64,000 nt of DNA. It comes from Annulohypoxylon bovei var. microspora. Lineage: Eukaryota; Ascomycota; Sordariomycetes; Xylariales; Hypoxylaceae. Every line of letters starts with the position of its first letter. Within the stretch, counting starts at the first letter, position 1. The position numbers were made by a program, and so were the translations under genes. The notes under the pieces were generated by a model, which saw only the letters and a program-made list of their open reading frames with translations, was not told the DNA's origin and did no database searches. Location of the stretch: positions 58,069-122,068 of the forward strand of contig MU405333.1 of NCBI GenBank assembly GCA_022836615.1. Reading direction: 5' to 3'. Positions 45,228 through 57,433 of the stretch are shown one piece after another.

Positions 45228-45266
45228 CACAGTGGGCACTTAATCTGACCCCATTCTGACCCCCCC
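45228..45266 (+). repeat. Single terminal-repeat copy, CACAGTGGGC family
   Basis: Reads CACAGTGGGCACTTAATCTG then ACCCCATTCTGACC. It is diverged from the 42947 copy and from the 11310-11494 arms, but keeps the CACAG start, TTAAT.TGAC.CC and TTCTG.CC. It sits in the short space between the convergent UNC93-like and AsaB-like genes. Confidence 0.55.
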
Positions 45267-45274
45267 AAGATTAC

Positions 45275-46342
45275 CTACCAAATACAGAGAACCCTTATTT
45301 CTAAAGATTCGCGAGCTGCCTCGTTCTCTGTGCCGGGCAATTCTACGCTGGAATGAAATGACCCTCCTCCGGCAACAAATCCATTTCCCTCTGCATCACT
45401 ATCGAAGAACCTTAGGATCAATACCTCCTCAGGGGTCTGCTTATCTATCCAGTGCCACTTATGATTATCAGAATATCTTACCACAAGACTTTCAGAAAGG
45501 TGTTTTTGTTCAGTCCCAGTCCCCAAACATGGGAAATAGACGTCAACGGGCACACAGTCTTCCTTACTGAAACTTCCTTGGCCTATGACCGCCAGGGGGT
45601 CTCGATCCACAGTCTTCAGAGGCCTCCAGATAGAATAAAGAGCCCACCGGGGACCGCCACAGTCCTTGTAGCTTTCTTTCAAGTCTTTGTCATCCTCAAT
45701 TAATGAGTCTTCGTGGTTTATAATATCGGCTGCAGCTTTGGCAAGGCCTGGATGAAACTTCCGAATATGTGTTCGTGCACCCTTCGGTGAGAAGTCCAGG
45801 TGGATTTTGGATGCTGGACTTGCACCGCCGTGCTTTGGATTAAACCCGATGAACTGAGGAAACCCGGTTTCCAGCTCCGATGCTTCTGCCACATCCTCAC
45901 CATGAGTGGCTAGAGAATCCTTTTCGGTCCAGGTCGAAGTCCTTAACAAAAAGGATTCAGTTATGACGGTTTTGCATCCTGTAATCTGTTTCATCATCTC
46001 TGTTGTATTGGGAATGAGATGCTGCTTGAGAAGTTGGGGATCCTTAAAAGACCGCAAGTTATAGGGTGATGCATGGAAAGGAGTAGAGTGGTGAACAGCA
46101 GTGAATCCATGAGTGTTGAGCTGAGCATGATTAATAGAACGAGGCAGTTCCGAGACTGTAGGAAGAGGACGGATGCTATAGAGTGGGAGAAAGCGTTCGT
46201 CGCCGAAATCTGTAAGGGCGGGGAGATGAAAGTTGTGCGGACTTGGCTGAGGCACATGTACAGCAGGGACGTAGCGTAGTTTGCCTAATACTGGCTCTGC
46301 GTCTGGAGCTTTTGTTGTCTTCGTCACTGTTACTGTGGACAT
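45275..46342 (-). CDS. AsaB/CmcJ-family hydroxylase/desaturase (GA4-desaturase-like)
   Basis: 355 residues from ATG 46342 (MSTVTVTKTTKAPDAEP); an upstream in-frame GTG extends the frame to 46471 but adds a hydrophobic leader unlike the family. Landmarks are LGKLRYVPAV, the IHLDFSPKGA segment with a candidate His/Asp metal pair, RWALYSIWRPLKTVDRDPLAV, and HWIDKQTPEEVLILRFFDSD, then a His followed by SSVELPG and ARESLEIRVLCIW. Members act in fungal secondary metabolism as putative 2-oxoglutarate/Fe-dependent hydroxylases or desaturases. It is convergent with the UNC93-like gene, and divergent from the truncated MDR gene across a 1.4-kb spacer. The substrate is unknown. Confidence 0.85.
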   Translation of the reverse strand: MSTVTVTKTTKAPDAEPVLGKLRYVPAVHVPQPSPHNFHLPALTDFGDERFLPLYSIRPLPTVSELPRSINHAQLNTHGFTAVHHSTPFHASPYNLRSFKDPQLLKQHLIPNTTEMMKQITGCKTVITESFLLRTSTWTEKDSLATHGEDVAEASELETGFPQFIGFNPKHGGASPASKIHLDFSPKGARTHIRKFHPGLAKAAADIINHEDSLIEDDKDLKESYKDCGGPRWALYSIWRPLKTVDRDPLAVIGQGSFSKEDCVPVDVYFPCLGTGTEQKHLSESLVVRYSDNHKWHWIDKQTPEEVLILRFFDSDAEGNGFVAGGGSFHSSVELPGTENEAARESLEIRVLCIW

Positions 46343-47771
46343 TTTATATCGAAATGGGCCAATTTTGTTGATGTGAGTCGGTGGTTGAAGGAGAGGGGGC
46401 ATGACTGATTCGAAAAGGGGACTGGAGTGGGAAACCCCGCAGATAAGATAGATGAGGGCAGTTGTGAACACGGCAAGACGATTTAAGCTCCATATACCCA
46501 GGCATACATGAAGTATGCATTACCTGGTATGAAGCTAGTATTGAAGTGGAGGAAAATAACGACAGAAATACGGGTATTATACGGGTTTACGGTGAGTGGG
46601 AATGATGCACTGAAATTCCATGTTGCGGAGGTTTAAATATTTCTATATGGTTTTAATATTATTGTAGGTACCTTAAAAAAGAAAATATTATCAGTTTTAG
46701 GATCTAATATATTTTGCCCCTATTCTAAGTTTATCTCGTTAGACTTCTCGTGTAACCTTGTACTACTTTCCCTCTAAGAAGCTTACGACTCGTTATTTAA
46801 GAAACTATAACGTTACCTAGTTTATTATAACGTAGTACCTTGGCACTTTTTCCGAGTTTCGCTTGTAAACCGACTGTATAAATTGTAGTCACGATATGCT
46901 AAGCTGCTTTTTAAATTAGGTAAGGTAAAAAGGAACTTCGTCAGAAGTAACTCGCTCATATGACTTGAGTACATTTATATAAGAGGTTAAAGGATCCTGA
47001 ATCCGTATTCAAACAACTTAGGCATAACATCCATCAAATAATCAATACTTGAAATAAGATTGTTTTAGCTTGCATGGCATGATAATTCCATGTAGGTGTG
47101 TATAAGGTTTCTTAGTATGATGTGGTTAAATAAGTACCTAAGGTTAAAAGTATTAAGAAGGCACATCCAAGAAGGGTTGTTTAATAAATAATTTTTATAA
47201 TACTACCTAACCTAGCCTTAAAATGCTAAGCATGTTTAATCCGGGGACATCAAACCAAAGCTTCACAATGTGACAAAAAGTCTCAGTTCACCACAACGTC
47301 GACATGCTATTTTAACAAAAACGCTAGCATTTCGTATTTTTTTCTCCGGTAAAGATGGCATCAGGTACATATTAATACAATGTAGACCAAATATAAAGAG
47401 TTTTATGGATAGGTGTGTGGGTTAAGCAAGTAAAAACTTCTTATAGCTGGAAGTTGTACAAAGTCCGGACCTAATCTCCGGGAATTGTTCAATTCAAAGG
47501 TAGTTAGGTGCCTTTATTTTGACAGCAACTTTTTATCTCCGTACCAAGCTTCTTTCTCACGTGGAAAACGTGGATCATAGCCCTTACTAAACCCCTGCTC
47601 ATACGCTCTTATAAAACACGATTTCCCCGGGCTATACTAGCCCGGTAGACCACTCAAAACCTTCAATCTTTTCTCTTGGTTTTGCCGTGATAACTTAAGT
47701 CTTTCGTTAATGATTAAGTCACTACATCCTTCAAACAATTTACTCTACAGCTTCCCTTTCTAACTTCCACA
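46343..47771. other. Divergent intergenic region
   Basis: AT-rich, no gene. It may serve as a two-way promoter for the AsaB-like gene (minus) and the truncated MDR gene (plus). A pair of GTGGA/ACGTGGA sites occurs near 47,560-47,573. Confidence 0.45.
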
Positions 47772-48221
47772 ATGCCAACCAACCGATCAGTGTGGCAAGA
47801 AAAGCCTGGTGTACCAGGAGTCATCCGCGAGACTCTGACTCCCACCGACCTTGAAGACCGAAAGCTTCTCCTAAAGGTTCACACCTGGGCTATCAACCCC
47901 TGCGATGTCATACTACAGGACCAATCTCTACCTTTCATCAAATATCCGGTCATCTTGGGCCAGGACCTTGCCGGTACCGTCGAGGCTGTTGGATCTACTG
48001 CTGCTTCCAAGTTTAAAGTGGGAGATCGTGTTTTTGCCTTCACTATCAACAATGGTTTCCAAGACTACGTTCCGGTAGACTACACTCTAACTGCTAAGAT
48101 TCCCGACGGGTTGTCTTTTAGCGAGGCTTCAGTCTTTCCCCTTTGCATTATAAGTGCGTCCTTTGGCCTTTTCGGAAAAGATTTCTTGGGTGTTAAAATA
48201 TTAGGTGGCTGGAAACATTAG
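47772..48221 (+). pseudogene. MDR enoyl-reductase-like gene truncated at the AT-rich block
   Basis: 149 residues covering only the N-terminal catalytic fold of a zinc-independent MDR enzyme of the fungal trans-enoyl-reductase type: HTWAINPCDVILQDQSLPFI, KYPVILGQDLAGTVEAVG and FKVGDRVFAFTINNGFQDY. Relatives are about 340-370 residues. Homology stops after ASFGLFGKDFLG (about 48,190); the last nine residues and the stop are not gene-like, and the cofactor-binding half is absent. The break falls within ~30 bases of the switch to AT-rich DNA, so insertion or rearrangement with a retroelement most likely destroyed the gene. If the 3' half survives it is beyond the window. Confidence 0.8.
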
Positions 48222-51069
48222 TGGGTGGATATACCTTATATTTATGGCACTTATATATATTATTTATTTTTTATTACATATTTATAATAACTTAACCTTT
48301 TAATAAAAATAATAATATTTATAACTTACGTTTATTTTAATAAATTATAAACTTAAAAACTTATAATTATTATTATTTTATTTCATTTATAAAATCTTCG
48401 AATTAATGATTTATATAAAGATATAATAAATTAAAAAAATAATTAATATAATTTTTATTACGTTAAATTTAAGAAAATATAAATAATTATTAATATTCAC
48501 TCGTTTATTTTAATATAAATATAATGTTAAAAATTTTACGATGTAATTTTTTCGAATAAAATAATATTAAAATAATCGAAAAAACTTAATAATAAAACAT
48601 TACCGATTTATTAAATTAAGTTTTAATTAAACCATAAAAATTATTAATATAAAAATTATAAATATAATTAAACATTTAATAAAATAATAATAATATTTAA
48701 ATAATTTATTTATAATTAAAAATTATATTTATTATAATATTATTAAAAAACGTTAATAAATTTCATAATACGATTTTAACGAAATTATAAACACTTTACT
48801 TTTATTTTTTAAATAATAAAGGAAAATATAATAATAATAACATTAATATTAAATAATAATAAAAAATTAAAATATAATTTTTAAAAAAAATTAATTTAAA
48901 AACTTAATTTTATTAAATTTCTTAATAAACGTAATTTCCTTTATTTTATATAATAAATTAAGAAATTAAAATTAAAATACTTTAATATTTTTATTTAAAA
49001 TTATTTATTTAATTTTAATTATTCATTTTTATTATTATTTTTTAAATTTTCATTATCGATAATAATCGATATTTTATTTTATTTATTTTTTAATAACTTT
49101 AAAATTAACTTATTCGGCTTTAAAGTTATTACTTTTCGTAACTTTTTAATATTTATCGAAGATTCGACACTTAAAAAAAACACTTTTAAATTAAACGAAA
49201 ACGACGTTTTAAATATTATTATATAATTATTAATATTTATTATAATTAAACCTTTAACCGGAATTAATTTAAACTTATAACTAATAATAAAATTATTAAA
49301 ATAACGTCAACGAAATTAAAAACGTAAAAACGCCGATATAATTTATAATATTTAATAAAATTAAAAATAATTAAAATATATTAAATAAAATTATAATTTT
49401 ATAATTATCGAATAAATAAATATAATTTAATTAAAAGGTTTCGGATTATTTAAAAATCCTTAAATACGGTAAATTATTATTTAATAAAAAATAAATAATA
49501 AGGTTTATAATAAATAATTCGAAATATTAAAATTTAATAATAATTAAACTTCGAAAAAAATAAAAGGTTTAAAATAATAATATTAATAAATATTTTAAAT
49601 TTATACGTTTTAAATTAAATTTTAATTTAAAAAAGTTAATAATAAATTATTAAATCGTTAAAAATTTTTAAATGATTTTAAAAAAAAATTATAAATTTAA
49701 AAATAATATAATATTTTAAAGCTTAATTATTAAATAAAATATTATTAATTTTAATATTAAGAAATTTATTATAACGTTATTAATTAAATTATAACAAATT
49801 TAAAACGATTTTAAAAAATTTAATAAGATTTATATAATTTTAAACCTTTATTTAATATATAAATTTTTATTTTTATTTAACTTTAAATATAACATTTTTT
49901 TTACTTTATTTTTTTAAAATCATAACTTTATTTTAAAACATATATTTAATAGAATTATTATTAAACTTATAATTATTATTAATAAAATTATTAAAGCCAT
50001 TTAATATAAAAAATAATAAATAAAACTTTTAAAAAATTAAAATAAAAACGATAAATACATTTTTATAACTTTTAAAAATAATAAATATAAAAATTTATTA
50101 ATTTATATTTATTATATAAAGGTTAACCGGAAAATAATTACATATAAATTAAAGAAATATTTTTAAAAATACCTCGAATTATAACTTAAAAATTAACGTA
50201 AAAAGCTTTAAAATAATAATAAATAATAATAAATTAATATTAAATTAATAATAATAATTAACTTATCGTTTAATTAATATTTTAATAACGAATTATTAAT
50301 TTATATAACAATTTTTATAACTTTTTAAAATATAATAAATAATAAATTTAACTTTTTTTCGAAATTTAATATTTTTTTTAAAATATTTTAAAAACGGTTA
50401 TTTAACGGATAATAACTTAATAATAACGTTATTAATTAATAATTATTAAATAAATTTATTAATAATTTCGTTTTAAAATTAATAACTTTTATTATACGAA
50501 TTATTTTCGATAATATTTTACGAAACTTTTTATTAATAAATACGTTTAAAACGTTTAATTTAATAACTTTATTAAAAAATAAAAGTAACGAAATAATTAT
50601 AAAACTTAAAAAAATTATTATATTAAATAACGGATATAATTAAATAATATATTATAATAAAAAATTATTTATTAATTTATAATTATATAATAAACTTATA
50701 ATATATAAAATAAAAAAAAAATCATAAATATTAAATTATTAAATACCGTTACTTTTAAGGTTATTATTAAAAGTTACGTTAAAAAAATTAAAGTTATTAA
50801 TATTATTTATTACTTAAACTTAATTTATAATTTTATATTAATATTTTAATTTATTAAAAAAAATGCCGACTTTTTATTTAAAAAAGATTTAACTTATAAA
50901 ATAATAAAGAATAAAATATTTTTAACCGTTTCATAAAAGGGTAATTTATATATAATTAATTAAAAAAATAATAACATTAATATAATAAGTTTTAATATAA
51001 TTTTTTATTTTTATTTTATATTTAATTTTTTATTAAAAGTTTAATATAAACGTATAAAACATTTAAAAA

Positions 51070-53600
51070 ACTAAAACTTAAAAAAATTAATGAATATATT
51101 TATTAATATTACCCGTTAATAATAATATTATTTATGCGAAATATACATATAAAATAAAATAAATAAAAAACCGCATAAAAGTAATTTATAATAAAAAACA
51201 TATAACTTTAAATCCTTATATTTAAATAAAATTAATATACTTATAAAAATAAAAAAATATAAAGGTTATAAAAGTTAATTTATAATAATATATAATTATT
51301 TACATATAAATTAAATTATATTAATAAAACAACTTAATAATTAATTTATAACGTTTAAAAACTTTTTAAAAAAATAAAAAAAATTTAAATAATAATATTA
51401 TATAATCATTTTAAATAAATTAAACACATATAATAATTTCGAGTTTTAATAATATTACCGTTAAAAAGGTATAATTATATAATATAACGCCATTAAATAA
51501 TATTAATAAAACGGTATATTTAAAAACATTATTAATAAATTAAAAAATAAAGCTCGTATTATGTTAATTTAAGTTAAAAATAACGGCGTACCTTTTAAAT
51601 ATTAATTTATTATTATTTAAACAATGGTTTATATTATAAATAAATCTTTTTAACGATTATTAAATAAAACTTTATACGAAGTTTAAATTAATAATGCCCC
51701 CGATTTAACATATATAATTATAATAAAATTAAACGGATATTATTTATTAAATAATAAAGTTAATATAATAAAAAAATAAATAACCGATTATAAAATATTT
51801 AAATATAATAATAATAACATTAATTATAAAGTATTACGTTTAAATAATAATATAATAATTAACATAAATAACATTATATTTAAAAAAAACCATTTATACG
51901 TTTTTATAATTAACTTTATAACATTCGGGAAATAATAACGATTTAAATTATTATCGTTATAATTTATATTTATTTATTAAAAAAAAATAACTTTTATTTT
52001 AAATTTATTTTATAAATTATTAAATTAAAATACTTAATATTTATTTAACGTTAATTTATCCCTTGCTATTAAAATATTTAAAAATATTTACGAAATATTA
52101 AACGATTTTAATTATATATAATTTAATATATTTTTAAACAACTTATTTATATATTTAAAAAGTTTATTACATTTACTTTTAACTTAAAATTTATAATTAT
52201 ATATTGAAAATATTTAACTTAATAAATATTAATTAAAAGCAAGCATTAATTTTCGATATTTAATAATAATTTTAAATGTAATAAATTTAATGGTTAAAAT
52301 ATTAAAATTTAAAATATATTAATAAATTAAACATGACTTTTAATACGATTAATAATATAAAATAATAAGCTTTAAATTTAAATTACTTATAAATAATAAA
52401 ACTTAAACATTATATAAATTATTAATAAAAAGAAAACCGCTTTTTAAAAAATAAGTTTATAAAATTAAAAAAAACTTTAACGGTAAAATTATTTAATATA
52501 AAATTAAATAAATAATTAAAGGTTTTAAATAAATTAAAAACATAAATTATATAAATATTTTTATATTAATAATTAAGCTTATAAATTATAAAATTATTTT
52601 CGTTATAACCGTAACATTAAATTTAAAATTAAAATAAATAAATATTATTATAATATTCTTATATAAAAATATTAATAAAAATATTTATATTAAATAATTA
52701 TTTAAATTTAAAAACAACATTAATAAATATTATAAACTTAATAAAGTATTATATAAATTAAAGTAAGCTTTAAAAATATAATATTAAATATTAATCGCTT
52801 TTTTTAAAACCTTAAGTTTTATAATTTTAAATTTAAATATAAAAATATTTATTAAAAAACATATATATATCGCCGTTTATATCGACGATTTATTTATTAC
52901 GAAACTTATTAAGGTTAAAATTATTAATATTAAATAAAAGTTAATAAATAAATTTAAAATAATTAACCTTAAATTTTATTTATATTATTTAAATACGTTT
53001 ATTAAATGGGATTATACGAATAAAAGTATTATTTTAAATTAAAAAACATATTTAAAATAAATTATTAAAAAATTAAAATAATGGAATTTAAATTTTATAA
53101 ATATGTTAATTAATATTAATAAAATTAATGAATTATTATTTAATTATAAAATGTTATAAATTAAAGACTTAAAAAATTAATTAAAGTAAAAATTAATGCG
53201 AGTTTATATTATGGTTATAAACGCGATAAGCGTGGGTTTTTATAATGAAATTATTAATAATTTTAAATAAATCGTTAAAATTATTAAAATATATATAAAA
53301 AAGGTTTTTACGTTAATTAATTTAATTTATATTTTTAAGCATAAATATCGTAATTTTAAAAACGAAAAGTTATTATTTTTTTTTTTTATTAATGAAAATA
53401 ACTTTATTTTTAATTTTATATAACATAAGTTTATTATTATTTATAAAAATTATTATATATTTTTATTAATTATTTTTTAATTAATAAAAGTTTTCGAAAA
53501 AACGTTTATTACGTCGAATAATAATTTAATATATAAATATTTTTTAAATAATAAACGATTAAAACTTTATAACATTTATTATTTTTTATTAACACGATCC
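51070..53600 (+). mobile_element. Ty1/copia retrotransposon remnant (integrase, RT, RNase H)
   Basis: Degraded but colinear copia landmarks on the + strand are a GAG-pre-integrase relic at 51,132-51,190 (LCEIYI*NKINKKPHKSN, where relatives have CEICI.AKQ..KPHKS), reverse transcriptase at 52,866-53,080 with intact YIDDLFI (YIDD at 52,878-52,889), then KFKIINLKFYLYYL, and an RNase H relic near 53,194-53,290 (the MYAMV.TRPDI.FAVG region, now MVINAISVGFYNE). Stops are mostly TAA/TAG where Gln or Trp codons are expected. The element is dead. Its true ends lie outside these landmarks. Confidence 0.8.
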
Positions 53601-54489
53601 GAATATATATAAATTTTTTAATAATTTCTTTAATAATTTTATAATTAACTTATTAAATAACTTTAATTCGTTTTATGAAATTAAAAAAATAACTTTAATT
53701 AAAAATAAATGTTTAATTTAAATTAACGAATAAAAAAATTTCTTAATATATGTAATTATATTAAATTTTTTTATTTTAAAAAATATAATATACTTTAAAT
53801 CGGAAAAAAATAAATGTTTAAAAATTATGTTTTTAATTTTAATTAAAAAACGGTAACGCTTAATATAATAATTTAACACGGGAAAGTTCGATAAATTATA
53901 TAATAATAAAACTTTTATTTAAATTTTAATTTAAAAATTTAAAAATAAATAATTAATTTAAGTTATTTATTAAAATTTAATTAAAATGTGTTAAAATGTT
54001 TTTTAATATTTTAACGATTTTTTTATCGATTTTAAAAATAAATTAATTTTAATTAATAAATTAAATTAAAAAAAGAAAAATAAAATTAATTATATTAATG
54101 CGGGGTTAAATAATAAGTTAAAGAATGTTTTTATAATAAAAAAATTAAATAAAAAGGATTATAATAAATGGGTGGTTAAAGTTAATGACGTAGCGGTTAA
54201 AATGGAAAAAATATTAAATTATAAAAAAAAAATAATCGTTTTATAATTATTTAATATGAAAAAACATTTAATTAAAAAGTTATTAATTTTATTAATACGG
54301 TAATTATTTAAAAATAAAAATTAAAGTTTAACGGGGATAAAAATATAATTATAAAAGGGGTGAATTATATAATTTTAATCGTTACGATAATTATAATAAT
54401 AAATTAAATAAATGGTTTACGTTAAAATAATAATAATTTATTAAAAGTATAATAAAAGTTAAATTAAAAGTTTAAAAAATTTAAAAAAG

Positions 54490-57433
54490 AAAATAAGTGT
54501 ATTTATTATACGAAAATAAAACATTTTATAATAACTTATCCGTCGTTTCGAATCGTATTTCGGCCGGATCGTGGCAATGGAAACGGTACGTCACGAATGG
54601 TTATTATAAAGGTTTAAAATAATTAAAATATTAAAAATAATTACGAATTATTAAAGTGTTTAAAAAACGAGTAATTTTTAAGCGAAATTACGTTTAAAAG
54701 TTAATATTAAAATTTATAAATATTAAAGAAATTTTAAATAAAATGTATATTATTTTTTTTTTAATCGAAATTTTATTAAACGAATAAAAGTTTATTAATA
54801 CGTTTATAAATTTAAGATATTTAATATATTTAACATTTAATAAAAAACTTATACGATAAATAAAATTATCGCGTATATTTATTTAAAAAAAAAAATTAAA
54901 ATTAATTAAAAATGAGGAATTTTATACGATTAATACGTTTATATATGCGAAAATCGATATAAACGGTAAAAAAAAACGGATATAAGGTTATATTATTTTA
55001 AATTTTACGTTTTTTTTAATATTAAAAAATTTTTAAATAAAATGGAATAATGTTATTTATAAAATGAAAAAAAAATTAATTAAAATAAGTTTAAAAAAAC
55101 ATGGTTTAATAATATATAAAAAAAGTTAAAATATTATTTAAATATTTTATAATATTAAAATAAAATGTTTATAAATTAAAGAAATTAAATATATAATAAA
55201 AAATGTATTTTTAATATTTATGGTTTAAGAAAAAAAACGTTAATATAAAAAAAACGGTAAAAACATTTAAATTTTTAATATTATTATATAAAATATTAAT
55301 ATTATATTAAAAAAAAAAAAAATTTACGATTAATTAAATTTAAAAGGTGTTATTTAATAAATTAAAAGATTAAACCGGAGATTTTTTAAATAACGAAGGT
55401 ATAATATTACCATTATTAAAATTAAAGTTAAATATCGAAATTAATTTATAAAAAAACGATTAAAAAAAAAAAAAAAAAAGTTTTATAAAAGCTTTTATAT
55501 AATATATTAAAAAAAAAACTTTTAATGTTATAAAAAACCTTAATAAATTTATTAAATAAAAGGTGGATTAAAGTTAATAATTTATTAAAAAAAAACATCG
55601 GTATTATTCGTAAAAAAATTAAAAAACGATTTTTAATTTTATATAAATTATAAAACTTTTAACGTTATTTTAACACGCGATTATTATTTATTACCATTAA
55701 TTAAAAAAACTTTACGATTTTTTTATAAAGTTAAATAATTAATTAAAATTAACGTTAAAGCCGCATTTTATAAGTTATAAATAAAAGAAAAAAATAAATG
55801 AAAAATTATTTTTTACATTTAATTCGAGGTTTTTAAATGGTTAATTACATTTTTTAAATTATGCGGGGCGTTAACGGCGTTTTAACGTTATATTAATAAA
55901 ACTTTATTTAATTTTTTAAATGATTATTATTTAATATACGTGAATAATGTGGTAATTTATTTAAACGGGTCCCGTAAAAATTATATAAATAAAATTAAAA
56001 CGGTGTTAAAACGTTTCGATAATATTAATTTAAAGTTAAACTTTTTTAAATGCTTTTTTATTATAAAGGAAATTAAATATTTAAGTTTTATTATTACGGT
56101 GGAAAAAAAAATTAAAATAAACCCCGATAAAATTATAATTATTAAAAGGTAAAAACCATCCACGAACGTACGGGGAATTCGCAGCTTTTTAAAGTTCGCG
56201 AATTTTTATAAAACGTTTATTAAAGGATTTAATAAATTAATTACTTTTTTAATTACCTTAATAAAAAAAAAGGTCTTTTTTAAATACAAATAAAAAATAA
56301 ACGCGGCGTTCGAAAAATTAAAACATTTATTTATTACCGTATTAATTTTAATTCATTAAGATTTTAATTAAGAAATATACTTAAAAACGAATTATTTAAA
56401 ATAAGTTTTAAAAGCTTACTTTTTATAAAAAAATTATAATAAAATGTTAAAACCCGTAATTTACCATTCGGTAAAGTTATTATTAACCGAATATAATTAC
56501 GAAATATACGATAAAAAGTTTTTAACGATTATTAAATTAATAAAAACATAATAAAAAAAATTATAAAAAGTGGTTAAATTTTTTATAATTTTCATAAATT
56601 ATAAAAATTTAAAATATTTTATAATTATTCGTAAATTAAATAAACGTTAAATACGTTAAAAATAAACTTTATTAAAATTTAATTTTATTATAAAATACCA
56701 AGTTAATAAAAAAATAAAATAATTTAATGCCTTATTAAAATAAAATTAAAATATCCCGGTAAATTAAAAAAATAAAAAAATAATAAACCGTATATAATGT
56801 TTATTTAAATAAAAATAATTACCTTTAATAAAAACAATAATAATAAACATTTAAATATTTTTAACGAATATTATTAAAGTGTTAAAAAAGGGGTAACACC
56901 GGATTAAAGCCCCGTAATTATATTTACCGAAAAAAAAAATTTTATAATAAAAATTTATAAGTTTTATAAAATTAAAAGGTTATTAAAAATACGAATTTTA
57001 AAACGATTTATAAAGTTATTAATAAAAGCGATTATTATTTTTTATTAATTTTTAAAAATTATAAAGTTTCGATTATTAAATGTAATTTAAATAATAAAAA
57101 AATTATATCGTTTAAAAAATAAACGTGAATATCGGATTAAAAACTTTTTAAAATAATTATAATTTAAAATGTCCACGATTCCCATGTTATAAATCACTTA
57201 AAAAAAAAAATATTTATAACGGCGTTTAATTACCGTTATTTTTAAAGTATATTAACGGAGCGGTTAATTAATGTTTTAACCGTAAAATTAATATATAAAA
57301 ACCTTTTAAAAAAAATTACTTTATGGTTTTTTTTTTTAATTTTTCATTTTAAATATTTTCGTTAATAAAATATATAATTTTATTATTATATAAGTTTTAT
57401 TTTAATTTAAAATTTACTCGTTATAATATAATA
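54490..57433 (+). mobile_element. Ty3/gypsy retrotransposon remnant A (gag zinc knuckle, RT, RNase H, integrase)
   Basis: On the + strand: a CCHC zinc-knuckle relic at 54,498-54,542 with the exact C-x2-C-x4-H-x4-C spacing but Tyr in place of the second and third Cys; reverse transcriptase at 55,937-56,150 where YLDD-type is now YVNN; a linker and RNase H relic through 56,560 (SFLKFANFYKTFIKGF, AFEKLKHLF, EYNYEIYDKKFL); and an integrase relic with TER near 57,255-57,263, of the GQTERVNQ motif. The domain order is RT-RNase H-integrase, as in Ty3/gypsy. All catalytic loss fits C-to-T/G-to-A change. The element is dead. Confidence 0.85.
57214..57433 (+). repeat. Integrase-region repeat, copy 1 (heavily mutated)
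   Basis: Collinear with 63,292-63,508. It codes for the end of a gypsy integrase core. Compared with copy 2, its 3' part differs by C-to-T and G-to-A changes only. Confidence 0.85.

Noticed and set aside
55981..56163. 60-codon minus-strand ORF in the AT-rich block
   Set aside because: It is antisense to the gypsy reverse transcriptase relic; Ile/Phe/Lys-rich from A/T composition.
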